Shown here one piece after another: positions 33,833-44,415 of a stretch of DNA of 64,000 nucleotides. The stretch is from Amphimedon queenslandica (lineage: Eukaryota; Porifera; Demospongiae; Haplosclerida; Niphatidae): NCBI RefSeq assembly GCF_000090795.2, contig NW_003546495.1, positions 36,857-100,856 on the forward strand, in the 5' to 3' direction. Positions within the stretch are counted from its first letter, which is position 1; each line of letters starts with the position of its first letter. A program made the translations under genes and the position numbers. A model generated the notes under the pieces. The model saw only the letters and a list, made by a program, of their open reading frames with translations. It had not been told where the DNA came from and ran no database searches.

Positions 33833-35590
33833 ATGGAGATAGAGGAAGATATGACTTTGCTAATGGAGAATGATTCTACAACTATTGGAGATCTTGATAC
33901 TTATCATCTTTATCTATTCAAGATACCATCCCTAATAAGTGCTAGGAAGATTTTGACAACTGTAGTGACAATTGTGAAGACTGTAAACTGCCAAATTGTG
34001 TGAAGTGTTCATCAAATGTTAACAAAAGTGGCCACAATATCAAACCTCTTAACAATGAAGCTATAGATAGCTGCTTTGAAGGTAATTATAATTATTGAAT
34101 TTTGTGATTTTAAAAATGAAACTATTGTTTAGATCTCAACTCAAGTTTTGATCACAATCATTTAGTTATTCAAGGCCTAGTAGCTAAACATTTCAAGCTC
34201 TCAAGTATTCATGAATGGGACATGAATGCAATAACAAGTGCTGTCAAAGGGAAAGACAGTTTTATAGTTCAACCAACTGGCACAGGAAAATCAATGTGCT
34301 ATGTTATTCCACCATTACTTACTAGAAAGTTGGCCATTGTTATTTCACTGACAATAAGTCTCATGTGTGATCAAGTACATAAGATGGAAAAGCATGGCGT
34401 ATTTGCTACATTCCTCAGTTCTGCTCAAAAGCACAACATATCAAATAACTTGCAGAAATACACTCATGTTTAGAATCTTTCTATGACAAGCAACAGCAAT
34501 TACTACAAATCTTTCTATCAATGCCCAGAAACAAAGAAATGTCTCATTGCAGTGGATGAAGCTCATCTCATAAATTATTGGTAATCATTCAGGTATGCTA
34601 CGGAGTCACCTCATTAGCTTTTACCCTTTAACTGGTTTATTTCATATGGAATTAATTTCATGTAGGGTCATATCATAATTAATTCCACCAAATAAAGATT
34701 AGCAAAATTTCAATTTGAGGCCATGATATAACAAGCTTTACTCCACACACACACACTTACATAGACACACTAGTAAATACCATATCCTATATGGGCACAA
34801 AAATGCCATTGTAAGATCTTGGAAGTGCTTCTTGCAAAAAAGTTGCCAAAAACTTTCTGTCCAAAAATCATCCATACAATAATTATATCATGGCTACAAA
34901 AAGTGGAAGTTTTTAATTTTAACTTATTGTTTTGTTAGAACTGAATATAGACTGCTTTTGCATCTAAAGTCTCATTTTCCTGGTACACCATTCATGGCAT
35001 TAACAGCAACTGCCACTTCAGAAGTTAAGAAAAAGATTATGTCCATGATGATAGAACCAATACTCTAAACTTCAATGGTAACCAAGAGAAATATTTCACT
35101 CCATGCTCAAGAGTTAAAGAAAATGCCAAAGAAAGGTTAGTCCCAGCCTATACTCAAGCAGTCTGAAGCAGCTACATTTATATTATGCTATGTCATTTCA
35201 ACAGGTACTACAGACTACTACACATCTATTGCTGACTATCTTGCTGAAGTAGTTGGTAACAATCGCTCCATTGTGTATACTAACTTTGTTAAAGATGTTG
35301 CTCCTTTGGCAATTGCTTTAAAAGTAAAAGGAATAAATAGTAGTAGCTACCATGGCAAAAATTTATCTAGCCACGACACATTGAAGATAATTGAGAATTG
35401 GTGTTTTTATTACTCTGACATACAAGCAAGTGTATCAAGCATTAATTCGGTGTATAATAACAAATTTATGTACAATTATAGCTAGTGGTGTGCACTTCTG
35501 CACTTGGAATGGGAATAGATGTTCCTAATATTGACTTGGTTGTTAAACTTGGTTGCTCACCTACAGTATATTGGAGGAATTACAAAAAAT
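33833..35590 (+). pseudogene. RecQ-like ATP-dependent DNA helicase, spliced and broken
   Basis: Exon 1 starts at ATG 33,833 (MEIEEDMTLLMEND) and, after a frame change, has a Cys-rich stretch (CSDNCEDCKLPNCVKC); donor at 34,082. Exon 2 from 34,133 carries FKLSSIHEWDMNAI, then FIVQPTGTGKSMCYVIPPLL (Walker A) and VISLTISLMCDQVHKM, and meets a stop at 34,471. Next are CLIAVDEAHLINYW (DEAH box) with a stop, an intron to about 34,939, FPGTPFMALTATATSEVKKK (motif III), another intron, then IADYLAEVVGNNRSIVYTNF, SSSYHGKNLS and CTSALGMGIDVPNIDLVVKL (motifs IV-VI region). The last motif with the Arg finger is not seen. Introns are in place, so this arose from a spliced gene copy, perhaps of an expanded RecQ-like family. 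Confidence 0.78.
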
Positions 35591-36054
35591 GATTACAATA
35601 TAAGAATGTATTGTTGTTTTGTACGCTTAAAATTCATTTGAAATAACATCTCAAATATTAAAACTACCATTGCTGGTCAAAATAAACAAGAAGAATCAAA
35701 GTGACATATAATTGTGACCCGATATGAGAAAACCAGGCTATCTGCAGGAATTATCATTTTGAGCTATGGGCTCATAATCATGAAAAATCTTCACCTGGGC
35801 GAAATTCATTTTATCACATAAACATGTTATATAAACAAAATCCTTTCATTTGATAGCAAAATCAGGGGTAGCGAAGCCTTCCCTGCCCAGTTATAAGCCC
35901 TTCGACATTTTTACATTGATTGTGCACGGAGAATGTTACATGGAGCGACCACGGAATAAAAATGGAGGGCTTTAATGCGTCATTAGGTAACCATGGAGTT
36001 TTTATAGCAACTATTTAAAGTATAACAAAGACGAAGAAGACTACTTTTAAAACT
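35591..36054. other. Spacer / likely 5' region of the 36 kb gene
   Basis: No ORF beyond a short one (ATGGAGGGCTTTAATGCG near 35,962). The sequence becomes less AT-rich toward the ATG at 36,055, consistent with a promoter or leader, but no element is identifiable. Confidence 0.35.
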
Positions 36055-38326
36055 ATGGCTACAGAAAGAGACATTGCTCGCTTGTTAAATGAAGAAATAG
36101 GTCCTCGAGACAGTGACTACGTTGCTTCAGTTCTTGGGGACTACTTTTGTGATGAAACTAGTGGTAAGCTTATTCATAACACTGTTTACATACAAACTGT
36201 GAATAGCAGTTAGCTATTACAACAATGACATTGCATCACCTGTATAATTGGACAATATTATTATATTAAACTTAGTTATACAGTGTATTTGTTAATTGAT
36301 AGAGACAGACTATGAAGCAGTAGAAGATATGGAAGAAGAGGTAGAGGAAGGGAAAGAAGAAGAGAAAGAGACAAAAGATTGTGATGAAGATATTAATCCA
36401 CCACTGTTTGATCTTGAGGTGGCTGTGAAACTACAAGTATGAGATCTTGATTTCGAATCAGCGATGCCTGATGCTCCAGCTACTTCAACTACTCACTCTT
36501 GTGGTGACATGAGGAAGGAAGACCTACAGGAGGAAGAAGAATTATCAAAGTTCTTTGAAAATGGATGTGGTTGCTCAGATAATTGCTACGTACTGTTCAG
36601 TCACTCTTACATAAAAACAAATAGATGTGACATACAAGCCATGGCAAAGCCTGTTCAAGAAATTGCTATTATGAGTCAAATGACAGCAACATCTACCATT
36701 GGGGGATTGTCGACTGGCAACCACAGGAGACAGAAAGAGAGAAAGAGGCAATTTTTTATGTTCATGCATCAAGGTCATAAGGTTTGTAACTATGAGTGAC
36801 ACAACACAAAATTAATTGTTTTCAACTAGATGTGTAGAGTAACATTTCGGAAGCTACATGCATGTGGCAAAAGCAGGTTTGAGGAAATCATGAAAAACTA
36901 CAGAATGAATGGATTAATACCAAGGTATGAGACTTACAAATTAAATGTTATGTACTGAGTAATAAATAGAACATGATCCTGAGTGGTGTATCAGATATAG
37001 ACGAAAATGATATTCATAATCCCGAGGGCGTAGCCTGAGGGATTATGAATATCATTTGAGTGTATATCTGATACACCCACAAGGAAAAGGTCATGTTCTA
37101 TATGGCTTGTATAATGGGAAGCCATAAGAAGGAAAGGTTATGCGCATGCTCAGTAGCACGTGGTACAACTGTAAGGGACCAATATGGCTGAAGGAGGAGA
37201 GCCACGAGAAAAAGCAGCAAAAGAAGGGAATGAAAATGTGTAAAGGGCTCAATAAAGGTTAGCCTTCATTAGTGCTGATGAAATGGAAGAAATTAGTACA
37301 GGTTTTGAACCCTTGGACACTAATAGAGATATGAAAGTACTTACTCAACGGCGGTGTGGTGGTAAAAATGTTACTAGCAGTAAAGAATACTCTTTAGATG
37401 TTTCGAGAGGTACAGAATTAATCTCAAATTGACTAGTAGGAGCTACACTTGTTGATAAAAGGTCGTTGCGAAGACTGAAATCATTCTGGAATATAATGGG
37501 CATGCAATTCAATCAATCTTTGCAGAAATAAAGACTACTATTATATCAGTTTATTTACAAAATCTTTTATTAATAACATATTTTGCTGTTTTACAAATGA
37601 CCTTTTGTTATCATTGTTATCACAACTGAACAAGCCAGCATTACTTCCGGTGAAATATATATATTGCACTGTCGGTGCCTTTAATCATAGCTATGTCACA
37701 TCCTGGTAAATATGTATATTGCACCGGAATTGATCGTCTACCAGATATAAACCCAATGCGGTGCCTTTCATCTTATGGCTTCCCATGATACAAACTTTAT
37801 TAGAGTTCACGGAAATGCTGGAAAGACACCAAACCATGCTTTAACTTATGATGATATTCTCCGCGTTGTTGCTTTCATCAGAAATTACGCTGAAGGCCAT
37901 GGAATCAGTCTTCCTGGAAGAATACCTGGAATGAAAAGTTACGAGAATAAGAAGTTTTTACCATGCAGTACATCTAAAAGGCAGGTATACTTAGAGTATG
38001 TTGAATCATGTGAAGGGCTTTATGTCAAAGCATGTGCTGAAACAACATTCAACATGTTGTGGCGACGCTACCTGCCTTATATTGAAAAAATGAAGCCTAT
38101 GTCTGACTTGTGTGCCACTTGTAAAGAGATAAGTGGACTGATTATAAGAAGTGCTAACATGCAATCAGATGAAAGGATAATTGAGGTAAGTCATTATTGT
38201 AATAACACAAGTATTATTTAGAATTTTCAGGCAATGCAAAAGGCACTAGATCACAGAAGTCTTGTCAAACAGGAAAGGGAGTACTATAAGGATGTATTAA
38301 AAGAGGCACAATTATTGTTAAAATGG
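36055..38326 (+). CDS. Five-exon transposon-like gene (N-terminal part of a DUF7869-type protein)
   Basis: Exons 36,055-36,163, 36,303-36,781, 36,830-36,924, 37,804-38,185 and 38,231-38,326 join in phase with GT-AG borders. The start is MATERDIARLLNEEIG, then an acidic stretch, FFENGCGCSDNCY, RRQKERKRQFFMFMHQGHK, MCRVTFRKLHACG, MNGLIPRVHGNAGKTPNHAL, YAEGHGISLPGRIPGMKS, VYLEYVESCEGLYVKAC, LWRRYLPYIEKMKPMSDLCA and a coiled coil (QEREYYKDVLKEAQ). This order matches multi-copy invertebrate proteins that continue into a DUF7869 domain, which is missing here because the exon runs into the N gap. One in-frame TGA at 36,440 shows the copy is damaged. Intron 4 (879 bp) houses a TIR element. Confidence 0.72.
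36967..37100. repeat. Long perfect-stem hairpin
   Basis: TAGAACATGA at the left pairs with TCATGTTCTA at the right. TGTATCAGATATA and AATGATATTCATAATCCC have exact partners, leaving a small loop around GAGGGCGTAGCCTGAG. The arms are about 58 bp. It lies inside intron 4 of the 36 kb gene. Confidence 0.9.
37108..37793. mobile_element. TIR element of about 686 bp in an intron
   Basis: The left end has TTGTATAATGGGAAGCCATA and the right end, reversed, TTGTATCATGGGAAGCCATA, continuing AGATGAAAGG. Inside is an ATG-led short frame (MAEGGEPREKAAKEG) and further coding-like pieces, so it may be a deletion derivative of an autonomous transposon. No clear target duplication. Its right end stops 4 bp before the TTTATTAG splice acceptor of exon 4. 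Confidence 0.75.
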
Positions 38327-38336
38327 NNNNNNNNNN
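38327..38336. other. Assembly gap (10 N)
   Basis: Ten N bases, possibly a placeholder of arbitrary size. It separates the end of exon 5 of the 36 kb gene from the OTU ORF, so the true distance and linkage between these two are unknown. Confidence 0.99.
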
Positions 38337-39248
38337 AAAGAAAAGCTGATGTAGACAGTAGTACTGACAATACTGCTTTTGGTATTGCCTCGCTCAGAAA
38401 AAGATCGCAAATTAATTGTTTCAGTTAATTTGAAAGACCTAAAAACCAAATTTAATGTCAAAGATGATGATAGTTGTAGTAGTCTCATTGTATCTATAAA
38501 ACTCCCAAACATTAAATGTAAACCGAAAGATGATAAAACTAAGTGTGCTGTAAAAAATGACCATTGTAGCAATAGTGTGATTGTATCTATAAAACTCTCA
38601 AGCATTAAATTAAAGACAAGTAATCCAAAAAAAGAAGATGGCATCTTTACTTATGAAGAGCCTGCCAACCCAGATATTGTGAGACGGAGACAATGGGATT
38701 ATGTTTATTACCCTGGTAATGAAGAATATCAAAGAAGGTGGTGTGAGATTTTAAATCTCAAATTTGTCACAGCTGCTAGAATCATACCTGGTAGTCCAAC
38801 AACACCATTGTCAGATGAAAGCGTTCCTAATAGTACTCTTGATGTCCCTGGTGATGGGAACTGTTTATTTCAAACCCTTTCATATCTCATCACTGGGTCA
38901 ATTTCTCAGCATTATGAATTACGTAAAGCAATTGTTAGTAATATGCCAAACTTTGAAGAAGAATTGTTGAATAGTACATTAAGTGCAACCAGATATTCAA
39001 GCACATATGATTACATAAATAAGTCCAAAATGTATAGAAATCATGTGTGGGCCACTGACACGGAGATTATTACACTATCTGCAATATTAGGTACAACCAC
39101 ATATTCATATTCACTAACACCTTCTTTTGTTGGCTGGGCTAGATATGGAACCCAAACTTTATATGGCATTCCTTGTGATACTAATACACCTGCTTTGTAT
39201 TTGAAGCATGTTGGTACTAATCATTTCCAGTCTATTAATATTTCTTAA
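38337..39248 (+). CDS. OTU-family cysteine protease, N-terminus in the gap
   Basis: The 289-codon frame has no ATG at its 5' end and probably begins upstream. The first part has three related strands: KLIVSVNLKDLK, SLIVSIKLPNIK and SVIVSIKLSSIK. The OTU domain then runs from about residue 155: LDVPGDGNCLFQTLSYLITG (catalytic Asp and Cys), HYELRKAIVSNM, VWATDTEIITLSAILGTTTY, and near the end LKHVGTNHFQSINIS with the catalytic His. All three catalytic residues are present and the frame is open to its stop. It would cleave ubiquitin or a similar protein. It may belong to the preceding DUF7869-type element, or be a neighbour joined across the gap. Confidence 0.85.
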
Positions 39249-39793
39249 GCATTGATTCATGATGGAAGTGGGTATGGTGAATGGAAGGTCCATCATCTTA
39301 AAAACATTGGTTGTTTAATGTGACTTGTATTTCACTGCATGTGCAATGTGAATGATGTGTGAGTGTGAAAACCATTGGTGCATATCCATCCGGTATTGCT
39401 CAGTATCAAGGGATCAAACTGCAGTCAGGATTTGAGATTAATCAATGTATAACAGTGAATATTAATTACTTGTTGCCATAATGGAAAGGAAGGGGGTGTG
39501 AAAGAGGTTTGGTGTTCATTAGAGTTTTGCATTAATTCAAATTTGTGTGACTATCATTTATGTAAGACAGAGGGTTAGGAAGGGAGGAAGCTGTCATTAT
39601 GAAATCTGGATCTTGTTTGCGGCTTGTACTACATGTTTATTACAAATAACAGTTGCTTATGGATCTGGGCACTGATGAAAAAATTTTGAAGGATAAGAAA
39701 AATTTTTGAGTAAAATTAAAAGTTGTTATTATACATGTAGTATTATTCAAGCAGTGATTCTGTACACATATGAATGATCATCATGCATGTTAA
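39249..39793. other. 3' flank of the OTU ORF, nothing recognised
   Basis: No ORF and no repeat of note. Confidence 0.4.
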
Positions 39794-39923
39794 TGCTGCC
39801 ATCAATGCTGTGCGCATCACATATATGTAAATGCTTGCCAGCTGATGTTGCGCATAACGCTGCCATCAATGCTGTGCGCATTATTAAGTTAATGCTTGCT
39901 GGCTGATGTTGCGCATCTTTTAT
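39794..39923. repeat. 65-bp tandem duplication
   Basis: GCTGCCATCAATGCTGTGCG and, further on, TGATGTTGCGCAT occur twice at a spacing of 65 bp (39,794 and 39,859). Confidence 0.85.
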
Positions 39924-41900
39924 TGATAATTGTTGTAACATGTGCATGTTCTCGTTAACAAAGAAATATTGTTTGCACATTGGAAATTCTTGATGTACAT
40001 AATGTTATTTTATATCATGAAAGTATCTTAACTGAGGATAGCATTAGTAAGCAATATTATGTCTAAAATACATGCATGCACATACATGTATGATCCAATC
40101 AGAAACATTGTAGATGCTACCATTATCATTATTAGTTATTATGTCACGTTCATACTTTTCACAGGTACTTGCTTGGCACAAGGACTACAATGTAGTGTTA
40201 AAGAGTGAGGTTTGATGTGATTTATAATAAAGTTTGTTCACCATTACTGTTTGTGCTATTGTTATTATTAGCTTGTGAGAGTACATTGCTTACTTTTGAT
40301 ATGTTTCTATTACCATGCTTTACAGGTAATTATAGCTGGGAATGATTTGCTGATTCAGCAATACCTTTGCTTGATATTGGAATGTGCAATATAATTAAAG
40401 GCAATTCTGTATTTAGATTGTTGTAACTAAATTAATTTATTTATTAAATGTAACTTAATGTTTTGTTGCAGCTCCTTGATTAATCGTTGTATCACGCAGT
40501 AGGAGGTGCCAGTTTACATATGTATAGGTTTTACATTACTGTATATAGTCTTAGCAATGGAATATGTAGTAAGATGGAGAATATTGTGAGATATCATATG
40601 TATTTTGGTATAGGTTATGATTCTAGGTTACATACTTTATACTTGTTTGATGTTTATATCATTAATTATGGCCACAGTAAGTACTTTCTTTACTCAATAT
40701 AAATGAATGGTTGCCAATGCATCTTTTGTTTTGTGCATGCATGTTATCATTAACAATACAACAATAATTGTCTGCACATTGGAATGTATTCATGTGGTCT
40801 ATTAATGTGTACTTGCACAATGCTGGTCTCATAAAAAAAACTTAATTCAGGATGGCATGAGTCATCAAATTGAACGGTGTATGTATAAATTACATGTAGA
40901 GTGTATGTACATATACTTGTATGAGTCAATCATAGCATAATATGCATTGTGGAGCTATACATGTCTTATATGTATATTAATTGTTGATAAATGCATGTAT
41001 GCTACTGTCAATTTGTTAGTACACAATGTTATGATCTCATGAGATCATAATTTACACAGGTACATATTTTACAGATGTGGTGAGAATAAGGTCAGACTTG
41101 GAAAGAGATTAAGGGTTATTCCTCTTTGTGAGCTGATGTATCTTTATAGTGGTTTGTAATGTAAGTTTGTGACAAACATAAGTTATATCATGCATATACA
41201 TGTACATATTTATTATAGCATATATAGCCTGTATTTACATTGCTTGCTGTTGATGATGTTTCTTTCTTACTTTGCTTTAAGGTATTTTCAACTGCAAAAT
41301 GATTCTGCAATAAGGTGTAATGTAATACTTTCATAGCATGGTAAATGTCTAAGGCTATTGTCTGATTTCGTTTGTGGTGACTAAATTAATTTCTAATAAA
41401 TAATCATCGTTGTAACATTTTGTTTTGTTGTAGCTCTTTGATCAGTGGTGCTTTCACACTGGATGAGGCGCCAGTTTCCAGCTGCTCAGGTTTCATATTG
41501 TCATAGTCTTAGCAATTGAATACATAGTAAGATAGAATATTGTGAGATTTCATAGTTTTTTATTACTGTGTTATAGATCATGATCCAAAGCTATAATTCG
41601 TTTTGATTATTAATATTGATTATCTGATTAACTATGGTCATGGTATGTATTTTCTTTACTCGTTAATATAATTAAGTAATGTATATCACCTGTATTTGTA
41701 TTGTAGGAAGAATTAAAGCTCAAGTATTGAATTGTATTGCGTTGTTGAACAAACACTAATTTTAATCATTGCTATTATAATTTCTGTTTTGGCTTTACGC
41801 TTAAAAATATTTGACTTTTATTATAACTTTTAAATTTAAGAAAAGTTAACTTTTTACAGGTACATATTATATAATAATCTAATAAAAGGTATAGTTCTTT
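39924..41900. repeat. Diverged tandem segmental duplication (about 0.8-0.95 kb units)
   Basis: Blocks recur in the same order in 39,930-40,710 and 40,720-41,680: TTTGCACATTGGAA or TCTGCACATTGGAA, ACAGGTAC, ACTAAATTAATTT, TTTTGTTG.AGCTC.TTGAT, GTGCCAGTTT or GCGCCAGTTT, AGTCTTAGCAAT and TATTTTCTTTACTC. A third partial unit is hinted at by TTTTTACAGGTACATATTAT at 41,850. No coding potential; the 71-codon ORF at 40,487 is not kept in the second unit. Confidence 0.65.
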
Positions 41901-42031
41901 GTTGCATTATTATTACTGTTCCTCCTGCCTGTGCCCCTACCTCTTGGTCTGGCTCTCAGAAGATTGTTGTACTACAGTAAAATAGAATAGAAAGGTGGTT
42001 AATTGGTATCTATATAAACTGCAGATCATAA

Positions 42032-42581
42032 CTAAAATAATTTTACAATTTCTCGATTGATTTGGTGTAACTGCCATATGATGAGCTGCCTCTGCCTTTG
42101 CAGAGCAGCAACATCAAGAGGACCTCCAGCTCCAGCTGGATGGAGTGTTGGAGCTGCAGAGCAAAGTGGCAGAGGACCTTCATTCACTGGTGGTGGACCT
42201 CCAGCCATCAGTGGAGGACCTCCAGCTACTGGTGGCAGACCTCCAGCTACTGGTGGCGGACCTGCAGCCAGAGGTGGAGGACCTCCATCAACTGGTGGAG
42301 GACCTCCAGCCAGAGATGGAGGACCTCCATCAACTGGTGGAGGACATCCAGCCTCTGGTGGAAGACCACCAGCAACTAGTGGAGGACCTCCAGCTACTGG
42401 AGGTGGCGGAGGAATTGGTGGTGGTGGTGGAGGAAGACCATCATCTGGCGGTGGTGGTGGCTGGCCTCCGTGGGAGGTGGTGGTGGAGGCCCTCCAACTA
42501 CTGGTGGTGGTGGAGGCCATCCAACTACTGGTGGTGGTGGAGGAGGAGGAGGAACTCCATGATGCTCATCATAATGCATAA
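42032..42581 (-). CDS. Proline-rich repeat ORF
   Basis: The minus frame 42,032-42,520 has PPPPP runs, then about ten 7-residue repeats of the type GGPPPVA, and ends with a non-repetitive helix: LDVAALQRQRQLIIWQLHQI, NREIVKLF. The polyproline part continues upstream in another frame to about 42,581 (HGVPPPPPPPP). The repeat unit in DNA is 21 bp, so five other frames are open too and only the helix at the end favours this strand. It could be the tail of a host or transposon protein. Function unknown. Confidence 0.4.
42190..42405. repeat. 21-bp minisatellite
   Basis: About ten units of the form CCAGCTACTGGTGGAGGACCT with substitutions but almost no length change. The length of 7 codons keeps all frames open. 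Confidence 0.9.
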
Positions 42582-42609
42582 ACTATAAGAAAACATAAAA
42601 GCTAATGTA

Positions 42610-42868
42610 CCGTATTTCCTTAAATAAAAGCCCGGGCGTCTATTTCCTAAAATGATATTTGGACCTCCAAAAAATATATAAAAAATAAAAAAAACTTCGG
42701 CACTGAGAGGGATTCGAACCCGTGGCCTCATGCTTTTGATTTCTGGAACTGCAGGCATTATCCACTAGACTAGTGAGTCACTCCTAGGCTAGTGTTGCAT
42801 ATTTATATTTGAATTGTATTACTAACCCGGCGTTTATTCGAATGCGGCTTCTATTTAGGGAAATATGG
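42610..42868. mobile_element. TA-flanked TIR element (259 bp) with tRNA-like core
   Basis: The ends are CCGTATTTCCTTAAATA and, reversed, CCATATTTCCCTAAATA, with AGAAGCCG-like continuation. TA lies on both sides. The GCCCGGGCGTCTATT and CGGCGTTTATT sequences extend the repeat inward. A tRNA-like sequence occupies the middle. It is probably a Tc1/mariner or pogo-type MITE that carries a SINE or tRNA pseudogene. Confidence 0.7.
42699..42782 (-). pseudogene. tRNA-like sequence (box A and box B), degenerate
   Basis: On the minus strand there is a box A-like TAGTCTAGTGGAT (42,760-42,772) and a perfect box B GGTTCGAATCC (42,710-42,720) at tRNA spacing, followed by a T run. The acceptor ends do not pair over 7 bp and no convincing anticodon stem forms, so this is not an intact tRNA gene. 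A tRNA-derived SINE head or pseudogene is more likely. Confidence 0.55.
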
Positions 42869-43242
42869 TAAGTTTGTAACTGAACTGACTTGCTGCTTTT
42901 TCACAAAAGTTAGGATGCAAAGCAAAACTGCGGAAAAGTTTGAGAGCTGTGAGTGGGAAAGTGGCAACTGAAGCTGAATGTAAACTTAAATAGTTTCAGA
43001 ACTGTACATAGATCTTAGTAATGACAACTAATGATTAATAATTATGAGTTAGGCTATGAATATAATTATTGATTCAAAAATTCAAAAACTGTTTTTATAA
43101 TGTAGTAGGTCTTCTTGTGGCTCTTATTTCAAAATTCTTTTCTTCCATTAATGAACTGATACCTAAGGCAAAAATTATAATTATTAATAGAAAGGATTAT
43201 CAATTATTAAAAGTTAATAAAAAGTATGGAAACAAGTGAATA

Positions 43243-43900
43243 AAGAAATTTCTATTAAATAAAAAAAGTAGGTTTGTCAAAAAATAAAAAAAACAAGTGG
43301 GTTGAGTTCAACAATAATAACAATTAATAGTTCAATTAATAATAATAAACTTTAATTAATAAAAAATAATTTATTCATGACAATAATACAAAAATTTCAA
43401 ACCCTACTTTGCAGAAAATGGTAACAGGCCTCAGACTACAACGTAAATAGAATTTAAATAATAATTATGCCTCTGTACCTATTGATTGCTCTACTACAAT
43501 ACAATGATGTAAATTAATTAATGTGATAAATATAAATAAGACTTTTCAGCTAGTATTGATTGAATAATTACTGTCATCACAATAAAAAAATCTAAATTAT
43601 GGATAGGCTAATGCATTCTTTGAATTTTGTGATTCAGTACAATATCAAAAGTTAAAAATATTAATATATATATTTCTTAGAAATTGTGATATTATTGCAA
43701 GGACTCGCCACGTTATCATTTACTGCAAAGTAGAGTTTGAAATTTTTGTACTATTTTCATGAAAAAATTATTTTTTATTAATTAAAGTTTATTATTATTA
43801 ATTGAACTATTAATTGTTATTATGGTTGAACTCAACCCCTTGTTTTCTTTTATTTTTTGACAACCCTACTTTTTCTCAAATAATAGAAATTTTATTTATT
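43243..43900. mobile_element. Foldback element with about 190-bp arms
   Basis: The left arm (43,243-43,435) and right arm (43,711-43,900) are reverse complements over nearly their whole length. They share AGTAGG.TTGTCAAAAAATAA, GGGTTGAGTTCAAC, AATAACAATTAATAGTTCAA and TACAAAAATTTCAAA. The loop is about 275 bp. No ORF. Superfamily not assigned. Confidence 0.88.
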
Positions 43901-44415
43901 TATTATTATAAATTGTAGTGAAATGAAATTTACTTAATTTATCCTTCAACATTTGAATCAACAGTACGTAATATCATGGTAATCAAGTCGATAGGCTGGA
44001 TTAAGATAAATTTAACACTCTTCAATAAGTTTCAAAAATTTACCATCTTGTCGAGTGTCATTCAGCTGGTCAACGGAATACAGTTTAGTAGACTATGTGC
44101 ATGGAAAAAATACTTCAGGTGTAAATGCATGAACACACAAAGCCATAACCTTATTACTGTTTAGCAAGTGCTGCTGCAGAATTTGGCGCTGGGTATATTT
44201 CATAATCACCTTATATTACAAAGCGATTATAAATATTTTATTTGGCATTCTGCATACATAGAGGGGGTCATTTCTTCAAGATCTTCCTTGTGTTTTACTT
44301 GTAAAGCCTCTTTTCCACTGATAAAAGTAGTTACCTTGCAGATAATATAAAGACAGCATAGCCATGCCCACGGGAATTTCATTCCATTCCTGAAGGTGTT
44401 CAAGGAGTGTGTTAA

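Noticed and set aside
37775-37803. ATG at 37,775 as gene start
   Set aside because: It lies in the terminal repeat of a transposon; the in-phase splice acceptor at 37,803 explains the following exon better.
42057-42588. Plus-strand Gly/Pro-rich and Leu/Glu-rich ORFs over the minisatellite
   Set aside because: They are open because the repeat unit is a multiple of three; no non-repetitive conserved end supports them, unlike the minus frame. Kept as a finding only.
42699-42782. Functional tRNA gene
   Set aside because: Box A and box B are present but the acceptor and anticodon stems do not pair properly.
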